From contig NC_046683.1 in the NCBI RefSeq assembly GCF_009870125.1, forward strand, positions 21,151,001-21,215,000: a stretch of 64,000 nt of DNA, in the 5' to 3' direction. A program made the position numbers and the translations under genes. Positions 43,724 through 58,062 of this stretch are shown in pieces (positions within the stretch are counted from its first letter, which is position 1; the number at the start of each line of letters is the position of its first letter). The notes under the pieces are model-generated. The model saw only the letters and a list, made by a program, of their open reading frames with translations, was not told the DNA's origin and made no database searches. Origin of the DNA: Drosophila pseudoobscura. Taxonomy: Eukaryota; Arthropoda; Insecta; Diptera; Drosophilidae.

Positions 43724-46699
43724 CCCTGTACCGACCGAACCCCAACCTCTTGTTCTTCCATCTAGTTCCTTCGGTTTCCTCCTTTGGCCGGTTTACAACG
43801 TCCGCACAGTTTTTGGCCCAATGGCCGATTATGTCCTTTGGGTGCATTTTGCCATTATTCCCCTATCCCCTATCCCACCGATTCCGGATCCCACCACATC
43901 ACTATTTGCGAGAATCCTCGTTTGGCTAACGCTTTCCTCTTCCCTTCGCCAGTTGGTTATTTCTTTCGGTTTATTTTTTTATTATTTCTCTTTTTAACAC
44001 TCGTTTCATGGGCAGCAGAAGGGCATGCTGTGCTATTCCAAATGTATAGCGAGTGATATTACTTATTAAATATTTATATGTGTTGTGGGCAGTATTACAA
44101 AATCACGAGGAACAGTGCACCTTTAATCGGTGATTTCATTGACTACTGGTGCCATTTCATACGGTTCTCTTAGGGATATGCTGTAATCCAACTACTGGGT
44201 ATATTCTAGCTGAAATTCATTTTGTTCCGCTTCCACTCTCGTTCCATTTCGCTACTTCATTTCTGTTGCTGCTTCTGATTCTACCACTTTATCTACTTGC
44301 GAAATCTGTATGCAGAAAATATTTTGTCCATCACCCTCGACGACATCCACTCTTCGAGCCAGCTGTCCCCCGCTGGAAAAACTTTCCGAGTGAAAATGAT
44401 AAACATCTTTGTGAAAATTCTGTGATTTTTCGTTTCATTTCGTTCGTTCTGCTTCTGCTTCAGAGGGTATTATTATTTTTTCCAGATGCTTGCAACGTAT
44501 AGAAGAAATAATTTCCAGTTCTATAAATACTCGTAGAGAAAAATTAACAGTCGATTTATTATTTCTGACATCTAGTGAAATCCTTGAATAGAATATAAGT
44601 TTTGCATCCACTAGCACTAGCATAACTAATATGTGAAATATTTTCATTTTCCTTATTTAAATATTCTAATCGATCCCAGAAAATGTCTGTTAAAAATGCA
44701 TTTACCCAATATCTATGAAATATATCCTGTAGATGCCATAGGAAAAACCAATCGAAAATCAAATTAAGATTTCTTTATATCAAAAAATGCAATAACAAAA
44801 TATACTTACACCTATACATACATGTGCATGTACGAGTATGTGTGGATTACATGGATACCAGCGAAATTTTTGATTTGCAAGGGTAGCTGTGGGTTCGGCC
44901 TCAGAACCTATCCATCCTTCCTTTCCCATTTTTCTGAGACTTTTCCACCAGCTGACGTAGTTTTTCCACACACACAGACATACACACTCGCTAACACATA
45001 CAAAACTTATAACCATCTCGCTCTAACCATCAAGTGCCTGTCCATTCTGTGGCTTGTTTCTCCCCCAGTTCTTGGGCCCCTCCTTCAGGGTCGCTTCATC
45101 AATGGTCTGGTGTGAAATGTAACAGCCACTTATTGTGATTGTGTGGGTGGGAGGGAGATAGCGCATCAGGCGTATCTGATGGGAGCAGTCTTCCTCCAGC
45201 CTCCTACCTCCCCCCCCCCCCTTCGTCCACTCCCATGGTGATGCTTCAGTTCGACTGGCTTGTAATTTTTGGTGTCCCTTTCTTCGATTGCAACATCATT
45301 TACACGCTCTGCCGTATTTATCAATCAAATTGAAATCTGTTTGTTGTTACAGCACCGCCTCATACTCCAGCTCCCAATGTGTGTGCCATAAAATAATTGA
45401 AAAAGAAGGAAAAATAAGAGGAAAGGCAAAAGGCAAAAGGCAGAAAGAAGGGAAAGGAACACGATTGAAAGGATATGTGGGGCATCAGAATGAAACACGG
45501 AAATGGAGTTACCACTGTGATGCCTATTTTTAAGGCTCGTGCGAATACATGTTGTGGAACTTTTCTAGTTTTTATTAACCTTCGATGTCCTCTCAACTTC
45601 AGAGATAAAAATTTCATGCTTGATTTTCAAGTGATCGAAACTGAATATGATATTTAATGCACATATGTAGGTACATATAGTATATATGAAAAAGTGAACA
45701 TAGCTAGAAAGTTGAAGCTTGGAAAATTTCAGTTCATTAATTAGTCAATTTTGCATTGATTATCTGACAGGTTATATATTTTTTGGAAGACTCTTCTTGG
45801 GGATTCACCGGAAAGTACGTTCCCCCTTCCTTGCATTTTTGATTTTTCTACCCTAGCACTAAAATCATATTACTTACTTCAAATTGGGGCGCTAGTCACA
45901 GCATTTGAGCTTGCACGAGAACATGGTGCTACAATGTCCAGAAGCTTCGCAATACATGGTAAAAGTTGGTCTTAAAAATTAAAGTTGCTAAATTGTATTT
46001 AATTTGATTTTGTGTCGATATATGTACGTATGAGCTCTAAGGTGGGGTACAGCCGAGGTATAAATGCGATATAACAGATACATTTTTAGACTCGGGATAG
46101 GGGTCTTACTTACTTACTAATCCCATTTAATATACTATTTAATATCTTGAAGCTGAGGTATGCTGGGTGTGTACTCATGTATGTGAGATCACAGGATTTA
46201 TCTGGAGGCACAAATTTCACAATCGATAAGTTATCGATAAATACTTTAAAGCTTGAAAAAAGCATTCCGTCACCTCAACACTGATTCGGCTCGTCTTTCA
46301 GATCCCAAATTTAATAGTATATTTAGAATTTATAATAAAAGCTTTTAAAATCAACAATCAACAAAACTCATCGTATCTCTTTTTATTCTATCGAAGTACA
46401 GAAGCCGTGGGTTCCAGCTCCCAGTGTATAAGAAATTATTTTAAAATAAAATTAGAGAATTCACCTTGAGTAAATAAAAACATTGCTGGTTCGCTTTTTG
46501 TCTCGAAAGGATTTTGTGATCCCCACAAAACTTCTTGCATTCGGCGCCGTTATGCAGTATTTTAATATGCAGTTTCATTCAGCTACTGTTCTTTTTCAGG
46601 CATTAAAATATTTTTTTTCCTACCGGCTCTCAATGCAAATCTCTATTTAGTACCTGTCCCATTTCGAGTACCGACTGACTACAAAATAATTTCCTCTTT

Positions 46700-46865
46700 T
46701 CATAATAAATACCTTTAAAAACGTGTCCTGGAAACCAAAAACTTTCTTGCTATATTAACAATGAATAAATCTATGCAAAAACAATTGTTTCATATAAATC
46801 GGTAAGTTGGTTAAAAAGATTTTGACTTTGGAAAATTGTTGAACCTATTTAGTTGAGCAGCACTG
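46700..46865 (-). mobile_element. Tc1-like terminal fragment
   Basis: Reverse complement of the left end at 22078-22255, about 85-90% similar by eye, ending in CACTG next to TATG (TA target). There is no transposase and no opposite inverted repeat nearby, so it is a solo end or a truncated non-autonomous copy. It gives the best view of the terminal sequence CAGTGCTGCTCAACTAAATA. Confidence 0.65.
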
Positions 46866-49800
46866 TATGTACATATGTACATATTTTAACCGAACGTGTC
46901 GGTATGGGTTGTTTCTCCCCGTATCTTTGTAGGCCAGCACCTCTGCCCAAAACTTAATATTATTGTCGGTATTTTCCCAATTTGAAAAAATGCATTTTAT
47001 CGTACGACTTTATACTATCAATCAATACTATCATCCATAATATCGCTGGTATTTTGTGCCGCAGCACGTTGCCAACGGAAAATATATTGAGTTTCTTAAG
47101 AACTTCAAAATTATAGGGTAGTTGGAAATTGAGCACAACCAAAATCTTGCTCTTATGACCAAGCTAGTCCTCCTTTTAAAAATGCTAGATCTAGCCTGAA
47201 ACGGGATGAACTGGCAACACTGGACCGTACCAGAAAAATGTCTAAGCATGCTTTGCCTCTATCGAAAAGGGTTTAATTCTTTAATGACATTTTCTTTGGA
47301 AGCCATTAATTTCTCTCAGCTGATATATCTGTAAATATAATAACATGGTTTTCCCACATAATTTATCTATTTGATTATTAGGTTTTTTCTATTTATTTAT
47401 GCCTTGGACCATTTGAATTCCGTTACTGACTTTTCTGTGTGTGCTACCGTTACCGTTACCGTTACCATTACCTTTACCGTACTCCACATCCGAGGGGAGT
47501 GGGGAGTGGGTAGCTGTTGGGGTGTGTGTGCTTTCATTTGATTTTCCAAGCTGGCGCTTTCAGTTTTCATTTCTTTGTCAAACACGTTACGCAAATATTG
47601 TTCCAGTTCCACGGCGACGGCCGTGCAAACATTTGGCGCTTGTGCGGTTGCCACTACGGGAAATGAATGAAATCGGCGAGTTCCAGGGACCGGGACTACG
47701 ATTGGGACTTTGCCTACGCCATTTGTTTGCACGCTGTCCATCCTCTGCTTTGTACCTCAGGTACCCATACCATACCCACATCGTCCCACAAAGATTGCAC
47801 AGTCAATTGCCGGCGTGGGCGGGGCAGCGCGTTTATCGGATAGGTGACAGTTTTTTGAGCTCGTTTCCAGCTACATTGTTCCCCCTCAGGGTGCGAGTAG
47901 TCTAATTCCCCTGCGTTTAATTTCCATAATTCTTTCACAACTGGTCCATTGTCATCTGGGGCTAAATAGTGCAAAATGTTTCTTATGTTTCTTTTATAAT
48001 GAGCACATATGTACATATGTATGTATTATCGTCAATGCTCTTCTCCATATTCCCAATTGAGTAATGCATGCATCTAAGTACTGTTCCACTCCATTAAAGA
48101 AGCTTTTCCTATTAATTTCTTGTTTACGCCACTGAAAACTGAAAACAAGTTAATTTGATGGCATCGTCCTTCGGCAAAAGCCTTTTTTAGATGGTTTCTT
48201 CCTGTTTTCCATTCCATTTCCCACTCTATGCCACACCGTTTTGTGGCCTCACCCAACCGAGCTGTTTTGGTTGACCCTGTTCATCCCAATTTAATCATTT
48301 CCCGGGTACATTTGCAGCATTCGATGTAGGCAAATTACACAGATGCCTTCTCATTGGATTGGCTTAGCCTCTCATCCTCCCATCGATGCACTCCTCATTC
48401 AGGGCAGCCAGCCATTGTCCGGGCACTCCACATCCGCCACACCCTCCCCATCTCTGATCATTTGCAATGCATGCCACAGCGCGGTTTTTCAGCACGTTCC
48501 GCTTCCACTCGTTCCAGGCGTTGCGTAGAAATGCCCCATGGCATTTGTTCTGTTCTGTTCTCTCGCCACTCGTTGCTCTCCGCCACAGTTCCTCTCGTCT
48601 CTGATCCCTCCATAAATTATTCCAGTGCTGCAAATTAAGCGTACGTCATCGCCTTTTGATGGCCGAGGGTTCTCGGCGCGTCGTCCCCCTCACAGTCGAT
48701 TTCTGTTCAACTTCGCTTTTTTCGTTTCTTTCTATTTTTTTTGTTTTGTGTGTGTGTGTGTGTTTTTTTTATCTTGCTTGCGGTATACGTGTGTGTGTGT
48801 TTTTGGCTCCATGGACATTCAACAATTTGGTTTTTCTCCTCCCTCCGACCAAGCCCTGGACCTAGCCCTGTTTCTGTTTCTGTTCCTGTTCCTGGATCAG
48901 ATGCGGATGCTGGTCCTGTGGCTCGGCCCACTTCATGTTGTCCATTGATTTTACATGTTGTGAATAAATAATGAATGGCCATGATGTGGTAAATTGAATA
49001 TGGCGTGAAATTAGCTTAAGTAAATGGAATTAAGTGGATTTCACAGCCGACTGACTGTGACACTCCCAACCCCCATCCACCAGCCACCCATCGTTCTCTC
49101 TAGATTCCGGTAAAAAGAAAAATCTGTAGAGTGGACAGGGGAACCACTGATTTAGTGGCCTATAAACTGGGGAAACTTCGCTGCGCAAGAGCCCAAAACC
49201 CAACTTTAGAATTTTCGATAGACAATCCTCTTGCAACCATAAAACTTGCTCGAAAAAGTCGCAAAAGGAAGCCAAAAGGAGATGGGTGTATAGTCTGAGT
49301 TGTCGTGTCATGTCATGACCTCCTGAAACATTTTATGGCCCAAAGGGAGTGGGTTCCAGGCTCCAGGTTCTGGGCTCTGGGCTCGGGCTCGGGCTCGGGC
49401 TCTGGGCTTTGAAGAGTCTTAAAATCCACTCAGCAAATCGCATCGTATTAACCTTCAACATTTTCATTTTCAGCATTTTCAGAGACAGGAATTCATTTCC
49501 GCCCAGGCAATTCCCTTTTCATCCGTCCCCCTCCAACATCTATCCACTTGATCCGCATTTGATTTGTCAAATGTTCGGCTTGGCCCAGTCGTCAGAGGTT
49601 TTGGTATGCAAAGAGCAAAAAATGTTGAGAGAAAAAAGGGGTCTCCACATCGGGCTCACGAGCAATGTAGCCGACAGAATCCGAGTCGTGTGTCTTTGGT
49701 TTAAACACTCTAACATATGCAAATTTATTTGACTTCAAGATACCCCATCAAATTAGCATAGAATAACTCTCTATAGTTCTTCGGACCAAAGCAAATATTT

Positions 49801-50780
49801 CGAGGTTTAGAGAAGTAAAAGGAACCTATTTAATTCTGGCAAGACACACGGGCTTCAATCACAGCCCGGAAATCTGAATCTGCGAAAACTGTCTAGAAAT
49901 GGACTCACATCGAAAGGTCAGCTTATGGCAACACCAGATAGATACTCGGTCAAGTATCACACCCCTCGTAGAGCATCGGGTCTTCGTTGTGCCCAGAGCT
50001 CATCCGATTGTTTCAGTTTGAAAATTTCCAGGCATGTGGGCTCGTCAGGGATGTGGAGATAGAGCCGAAGGATGCGGGACCTTGGGAATCAAGTGTCTGG
50101 ATTTTGACTTTGCCTGCGACTCCGACTCCGACTCCGACTCTGACTCTGGCTCTAGAGCTAAAATGACATTCACTGACACTGAGCACTCGTCGCCAGGGAG
50201 TATTTGCAATAAAAATAAAACGTTTTTCAAATAAGCGCTCCGGGAGTTTTGCCACTGGAGCGGAGCTGTCCTTTCACTGCCACAGCTCGCATATCTTGTC
50301 AGCTTTTCGCCAAGCGATAGCTTTATATACTCGTACCTGGATACATAAGACATACGACATACGACATACGATATACGACCTACGAATATGCAGATCGAGA
50401 GGGTGTGTTTGGGACGAAGTGTGCCACAAGGAGATGATTGCGTCGAGAGCCTTTTAAAGTTCCTCAAGTGCTGGAGCGTATATGCAGAGTCTGCTCCGAT
50501 CCAGCTTTAACCTAATATCGCCTAATCCCAGGCTCTTTGTCTCAATCCTCTATCCAACCCATGTGAGGACGGGCATTCACTTGGCTCGCTTAAAATGCTA
50601 ATTATGAAAACAATTTTCAGCTGATGGCAGGCTATGACGCCGGATCTCGTTGCTATGCATGCGCTTTTCCACTCTTAACAAGTTTCTTTTGCTAATTTGT
50701 CAAACACTTTGCATAATTTGGCATGAACCCCCATCCTCTCTCTCATGGCTAGTGCGTGTTGATGGGGATAATGATGTGGC

Positions 50781-50875
50781 AGAAGGATCCGGAACAGGAA
50801 CGGGAACGGGAACGGGATCCGGAGCGAGGACGGAGGTCGGAGGTCGGACGTCGGAGGTCGGAGGACGTAGGACGG
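50781..50875. repeat. GGAACG and GGAGGTCG tandem arrays
   Basis: Two adjacent purine-rich short arrays, GGAACG-type then GGAGGTCG-type, with gradual unit changes. Confidence 0.75.
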
Positions 50876-51529
50876 AGGAGAAGCCGACGTAGCAGCTGGG
50901 CTGCTGCGTGTTTGTTAATTATTAATTTTTTCAACCCAGTTTGAAGTTGGCTTCAACCCGTCGCATACTTCCATCTACCGTCGCTTCTCCTTCTCCATCT
51001 CAAAAGGAAAATTTCAATTTCCAAAACTGTTTGGCCCTTTAGCTTTAGGAGCTCTCCACCAGATAAAAGCCAGCGCTAAAGCCATCGATCCATTGTAAAA
51101 TCGAAAAAATGCAAATAGAACTCGGATACATTTGTAGTGAATATATTAGTTATTTTGGTTAACATTTTTAAAGGGGTTTCGGTTAGTATTACATGTTTTG
51201 CTGCTGTTCACTGTCCTTCCCTCCTCCTCGCCCTGTTTCTGTACAAAGTTCCCATTTCATGTTACCATCAGTAACAGATCATATTTCAAACTTTGTCTCA
51301 GTGTTGCCCCGAAATTCGGTTGAATTTTTAATGAGTTTTCTGTCAATGCCGACAGGGTCCAGCTCCCTTAAATCAATTAGCAATGCCTATACGAGTATAC
51401 TATCCATTTCTATCCACGCAAATCCTTCAAGAAAGTGTTGCATTTTTCAAAACCTCCCACTTCTTCAAAAATGAGTTATGCCTCAAACATGCGGTAAACG
51501 AAAGTTTTTCCTTTCGGAGTTCGTGGTGG

Positions 51530-51581
51530 TGTGGGGTGTGGGGTGTGGGGTGTGGGGTGTGGGGTGTGTGGGGTCTGGGGG
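51530..51581 (+). repeat. GGGGTGT heptamer array (G-quadruplex candidate)
   Basis: Seven G4 runs at 51533, 51540, 51547, 51554, 51561, 51570 and 51577, most separated by TGT. Confidence 0.9.
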
Positions 51582-51734
51582 ATACGTGTTAATGTGTGCA
51601 CTGCGAGAGCATTTTCCACTCATAAATTAACGTGCGCGCGAACATTTATTTTGTTATTAAATTTAACAATTGCCGCCCCAGAACCCCTTCCCGCACCCAT
51701 CTAGCTCCCCTCTTTTATCTTCTCCTTCCCCTAG

Positions 51735-51753
51735 CACACACACACACACACGC

Positions 51754-51785
<32 letters not shown>
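51735..51785. repeat. (CA)n followed by (GA)n
   Basis: Compound microsatellite: CA run to about 51751, CGCATATA, then a 14-unit GA run. Confidence 0.95.
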
Positions 51786-51786
<1 letters not shown>

Positions 51787-52311
51787 CTGTTATTAATTTG
51801 CCGTTGCTCAGTTGGGGGTCGCCTTTTGTACCCTTCCAGCAGGTACCCCGGAGAAGCAAGCAGTTTCAACCATAACCATAGAGTACAATATTGATAACTA
51901 TAGATGTATGTAGCTATGTTCGGGATCGGTTCAATATATACGAATATGTATGATAGAATATAAATACCTATAAATTTATCCATCATTATTTGCTGTTGTT
52001 AATAGTTAATTCAATTCATTCGTTCGAATGGATTGGCTAAATAAATGATTGAGTACGTCGGAAACTAGGCGGATACTTTCTTTTCGTTTGATTACCGACC
52101 GTGGAGCTGCGTTTCAATGGATCCGGAAGGGTATCTAAAGCCTCGGCCTCGAAGGGGGCCTTCCTGTTGTGTTGGCATCTTGGCCAAAGCCAAAGCTCCA
52201 AACTTTTTGTCTTAAATTGCTCAATTTCGTTTCGTTACATTTCGCACTTGAATACAAAGTTGCCAGACGCCTCAACACCTTCCCCCTTACAAAAAGGGTA
52301 ATTGCCAGTGA

Positions 52312-52368
52312 ATGTGTGTGTGTGTGTGTGTGTGTGTGGGTGTGTGTGTGGGTGTGGGTGTGGGTGTA
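52312..52368. repeat. (GT)n grading into GTGTGGG
   Basis: Perfect GT run, then GGGTGTGGGTGTGG units. Confidence 0.95.
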
Positions 52369-55300
52369 TGTCTACGCGTGTATTGGGTGGAAGGCACTGT
52401 CGGAGGAAGATGGCATCAGAGGTAGTCCCTTTGGCGTTATTAAGCAATTTACAAGATACTTAAACAAGAATTATGTGAAACATTTCCAACAAAATGATTC
52501 GAGGAGCTGAATTTTAAAATAAACAAAACTGACTTCTGAAAATGAGATCCCACCCCCACATTCCGCGTGTGTGGCCTTCGTTGGGTGAAAGAAAATTAAA
52601 AATAAATGCCTTCTTCCTTCCGCCTCTCGGCCGACCTTCTTGAGGTTTCTGGTCACGTGGGTGCCCAGACAAGGACAGCTCCAAATAAATCTCCAAATTT
52701 TTCATTCTTTAATCCTTTTTAATGCTTCTTTTTAAGCATGCATTTAATATTTCTGCTTATAGACAATCAAGGTATTCAAAACATTTAAATTATTGCATAT
52801 GCAAAGTCAAAGGCCAAATCGTTATGTACATTGCACATACGCACTTATGTATGTGCATATGCATATGCATATGTACATATATGTACATATGTCTTACTAC
52901 AAGTCAGTAGTAATCCGCTCCAAACTCCACATGTCGTTGTATTGCGTTATCAGGTATAATATTTTTTCTTGGTTTCGAATAGGTTACTCATTAGTTCCTT
53001 TTTCCGAAGTCGAACTCTTACTATCTTACTACCACTATCGATATATCGACTATCCATAACGACAGATCGGTACTCATCAGGTGGTTAAAGGGCTGCCAAC
53101 CCTACATATATTTGTATGTGTAGTGGGTACACAGAGAACATCTAGCTCCTAAGTTATTGAATATAACTTAAATCTGGTCTTACAGAAAGATGTAGAAGTT
53201 TTTTGAAAAACAAGAAGAATTTAAAAACAAAATGTTTTTTGATAAGTTTTTCAATAAATCCACAGCTAAGTAATACCAAAAAATATGTAAAGATTAATTA
53301 TTGTCACTGTGCAGACCAGGATACCGCATTGGGGTATCACTTGTTCGAATTGCCTGCTTTTCCTGGTCCTTAAATTTACTTAAATGACGACGCTTACCAA
53401 AATATATGTCTTTAACGGGGAACAATTATGTAGTCTATGTTCTCTCTATACGGAAAATTAAATTCAATTTAATCCAATTCAAGGTTAGCAGCCATAGGGA
53501 AAAGGTTTTGTGTATCAATAGTCACAAAAAGCGAAACTAATAGGATATACATTCGAATATGTGTCTCGCGTCTAAAGCTTTCTAAAGGTGCAGATCACAA
53601 TCGACAAATAATTACTATTCGATATTACATACCTCGGATAATACAGAAAACTTTTTCCTGCCACCTGCGAAAAACCAAAATCTCTTGGAGGAATTCTGAA
53701 TTCATTCCGCCAAAAAAGATTTCGAAACTTGGCACTTCACAAAATATGTTTTCCTCTACTAGATTGGTCATTTCTCTGTACAATACAATTTAATAAATTC
53801 CATAGTAATGACACATTAATTCCTAATCCATTTTACAGCATTCTTAAAGACCCTGAATATAAATAAATAAATATATATATACTCTATAAATAGAGTTAAT
53901 TGTATTGAATAAAGTCAGTATCGGAATAAGTACCGCCACTGCCTGTCACTCATCTTCCATCGCAATGACCAGAGGCTGGCGCCGAGTCCTTGCGCACTGT
54001 GCACTCATGCACTCATGAGTCCTCATGCAGGAATAAACGGCGTACCACAACACCGCTTCTGTTGCTGTAATACGGCCAGGCTGGATTGGAAACTTCCTTG
54101 AAGGATCCGGATAAGCACAAGGCTGACGCCTCATTTATTAAAAGGGGAAACGATAAGGTAACTGACATTTACATATGTATCATACATTATACTATATATA
54201 ATTATAATTATTCCACTTAAGACATGTCCAAGGTGTCAAATCTACCAATTGTAGATTTTTTTCCAGGGAATCTTCAAAGCTTACCAATTCTTCAGCAACT
54301 ACTTCACTCATCTCGATGTCCTTATGGGTACTGCCAGGTCAAAGCTCTGCCTTTGGAGAGCTTTCGAGTGCGTTCCACTATTTTCATCGCTGCACAATGA
54401 ATCAATTAAATGACTTCAGTCCAGGCAGACCAACTGCTATGGGGTGTACACTGCACAGGGTATACCTATAAATATTACATATCATATATGTACACACGTG
54501 TGTATGTATGTTCTGAGTTGGACCACAAAAACTGCGTGACAAAGGCATAAAAGTCGGCCCTTGGCTCCACTATCAAACTTCAGACCAATTGAAAATTCAA
54601 CAGCCCGTATTTTTCATATTAAATGAAAGAAAGACGATCCCCTGCCAGTACTCCTGCCCTGCCCTGCCCTGCCCCGTGAACTACTTCAGCCCCTACATGC
54701 TCTGTGCCTCTGCCTCTGCCTGTGTCTGTGTCTGTGCCTCTGCCGGTGCCGGTGCCGGTGTCGGACTTTACAGCGGCAATAAACAAACAATTGCGACGCG
54801 AGTGCCATACGAGTGCCGGGCAGGTGGATGATAAGAAATGGGACAATCAGTGGGTGGCATCAGGACCAACCAAGCAAAGTGTTGAAAAACTTCGAATATT
54901 ACCCTGCCTCATATGACAGCGGTACCCTGTAACTGGGGACCTGGACTAGAGAGTCCAGATAGAAACAGAGCTAGATGTCTGTACATAGATGGAAGTATGG
55001 AGGGGCTTTATAGTGAAGCCGCTAAGGATCTGTCGCAGAGCAGCTCTTTTAAGAGATCGAAAGTATCGAAATCTGTAATATGCATTATATGAAAGCCGAT
55101 TACCTTTGTTAGAATTTAGCTGTAAGAATACATTAGCAATAAATGGACAGACACAACGCAACACGCAGCATCATGAGAAACTAACACGCAACATTTATTT
55201 GCATGGCTGTACGAATGTTCTGCATACATATCTCCAATTGGATTTCCCTCTGCAGGGACAGCCCCAACAAACTTTCAAAGTCTGCCAATATTCGTGGCTT

Positions 55301-56253
55301 ATTTCCGATACATTCATTCAGCTGATTTTAAATTTGCAGTGGATATAGACAGTTTTATAAAATAAACATATTTTGGCCTTTAATAGTATATATCGGGTGC
55401 TTCAATATCATAGTGCTTTAATATATAATTGACGTTCAGTACTGTGCTGTACCGTTTCCCTTTCTCAAGATATCTTTTGGTAGAAAAATCCGCGAAACTT
55501 GCAACAACAAAAGAATACAGAAAGTCACAGAAAAATGGGACAATCCCTCCCATATCATACGGAATATCAAATGTACATATGTACATTCGCGTGTTCATAT
55601 ACTGTTGTCTGACAACTTAAAGTTTCCCCGTCTTTGGCCATGGCCCGGGCAGCTACCCACGATCCCATCGCTTCCCTTGTAACCCCCACTGTCTTACCAC
55701 GCACTTTGACAAAGTGCAGTAAAATGTGCAAATTCAATTTTCTGTCAATTTCGTTGCCACGTCCGCCACGAGTGGGGAGAGGCTTGAGGCTTGGAGCTTG
55801 AGGGTGGGCAGTGGTGGGGCTTGCGAGGAGAGGTCTTTAAGGTGCAGACTTTGATGCCATAACAAAGTCAAACAAAGCTGGCAGCAACAGCGCGAGATCC
55901 GGCTCCAACTCCAGCCATCGCTCCAGCCATCGCCTCGTCTCCGACTCCAGCCGGGCCATAACTCACATGAAATCTGTAAGGGCACACGCATCCTGCAGCG
56001 CTCGGGCAGCATTAACATTAACCCGAAATGAACTCCTGCTCGCCCCGACTCCTCCACTCCTGGCTGCTTCGATTCCCTCTCCGAGCAACTCAAAATCACG
56101 CGAAACATCTTTTGGCTGACTTAGCCGGCTGGATAAACATTATGCTCCAGGACCAGGACATCACCCGAGACAGAGATAGGAGCGGGAGGAGCAGCCTGGC
56201 AGGGGAGGTCTGGCATCGACTTGACATGTTTGCTTATGCATAAAACGATGCCA

Positions 56254-56278
56254 GGCAGCGGCAGCGGCAGCGGCAGCA
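56254..56278. repeat. (GGCAGC)n
   Basis: Four hexamer units. Confidence 0.8.
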
Positions 56279-58030
56279 GGCGAAACGCGATGCTGCCACT
56301 TTCCACTTGAGGCAGCGCCGCAGCCCGAGAGCGACCGACCAAGTTATCATTTGGCGCCCAGGCATCGGCATCCCAGGGCATTTTCGGGAGCTTGGAGCAC
56401 ATCTGGGAGGAGCCGTGAGTAGCCAGTTTATTGCATGTCGCCCCGTTGTTTGGCTTTCAATTTTTATTTTAGTTTTATTTATACATTATTTTTTTACTGA
56501 CACAACGCAACCGAAACGCGGCAGTGTCGCCGAGATAAGGGAAGCGCCAGGCATGCGGCACCGCCACAAGGCATAGGGAGGGAGAGGGCTTCGAGGCGAG
56601 CAATGGGTTGCGCAGGCTCTATCTCTATGTGGCTAGTTCAACACTCTTAAAATTCCACCGATTTGCTTCCTAGGTATAGGTTATTGGAAAAGATCGAATA
56701 CACATAAGTACATAAATATGTGCCACGTACATACATATATATTAAGACATATGTACATATGTATATGGCGATAGCTTACTCTAATAAATTAAATGCATCC
56801 AATTTTAAAGAAATTCCTTCGATTGAAGACTTAACTCATATGGAGTTGAAATCGACCGATCGGGCCAAGTGAAAAGTACTTCCACACGGGGCAGTGTATC
56901 AATTTCAATATTTTCAACCAAATAGACTTCAGCAGAACAGCCCGGTCCCAAAGAAATGCAATCCAATTCCCGATAAGGCCACGCTCTTCTCCGCTCCGCG
57001 CGGATTGCAATTAATTAGATGGCCGCATCGGAAGCGGTGCCAGGCACACAGATACGGGCATGGCATCAATAAATATTATTGCAGCGTTCGACTTTGGCTT
57101 TGGCCGTCAAAGTGCAAGCTAAACAAAAGCCAAAAGCTGGATAAACACGGCGGATCTAAGGCCAAAGGAGTGCGCTGGAATGAGCCCATTTCCCAGCCAC
57201 GTCCCACAACCGCCATTCCCACGACCAGTCCGCAGCCATCCCCCGTTCCCCGTCCTCTCTCTTTAGTCCCCGCACTGCATGCAGTTGCGGACAAACGCGA
57301 CCGCAGTAGTTCGGAGAGAGACAACTAGAGAACTTACTTGTATGTATGTCGTAGCGATGTTTACGACTCTTGTCTCGCTTTCCGTCTCGCTTCGGTCTAC
57401 CTTTGGCCTGCCCACCGATCGGCTTGATTCCTCATGTGCTCTCTTTCGCTGGCAGGGCAGCGTCGAAGTCGCGCAAGGCGAAGTCGACAACAGAAATGCT
57501 GAAGTAGAAGACAAAGAAAGAGAGAGAAAGTTCCAGCCGGGCCAGGAAATCGGGAGATCGAGAGGAATTGGAATGGGGACTTTTTGAACATAATACATAA
57601 CAACGTGGCGCCCTTCGATGCATTCGCCAATGCGAAACCAAAGGATGACCTCGGCGGTGTTGGGTGGGCTTAACCAGTGCTTCACGAACGGTAGGGTTCC
57701 AGTTTTAGCACCCTTCTTATCAGTATAGCCAATGCTCTGACGAATTGAGAGAGCTGGTGCTGGTGGCGTGTCTCAAGAAAACATCGACAAGGCTGAGGCC
57801 TTGCCTGAACAAGAAGCCTGCTTACAAGTCCCGATCCCTTTGGAGCTGTACTCGCCATATTTTCGTGTAATCAAGTCAATGCGCGCTGAAGCCTCACTTC
57901 AGTACACTTAATATAGCAGAGCTCTCTTCACAAAGCAAACCACAGGAGGTGAACTTGAGCAAATATCATTCAAGTTAGTGCTCATCACGCAACAGCAGTG
58001 GGGCCTGTAGATGGGGAGGAGAGGGGATTC

Positions 58031-58035
<5 letters not shown>

Positions 58036-58062
<27 letters not shown>
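58036..58062. repeat. (GA)n microsatellite
   Basis: Perfect GA run of about 13 units. Confidence 0.95.

Larger units (their letters stand above)
40226..46699. other. Gene-free, microsatellite-rich DNA
   Basis: No recognised gene. CA run 40676-40718; GT run 42544-42587; CCTGTCC/CGCTGTCC array about 43671-43723. A weak coding-like segment at 41164-41565 (minus) is reported separately. The remainder looks like unique intergenic or intronic Drosophila sequence. Confidence 0.5.

Noticed and set aside
45861..45982. Short plus-strand frame with QIGALVTAFELAREHG
   Set aside because: Protein-like but only about 38 codons, no start, no neighbours; cannot be separated from chance.
47441..47905. 154-codon ORF starting with a Leu-Pro repeat
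   Set aside because: Driven by a TACCGT tandem repeat and GC-rich chance frame; no domain and no gene context.
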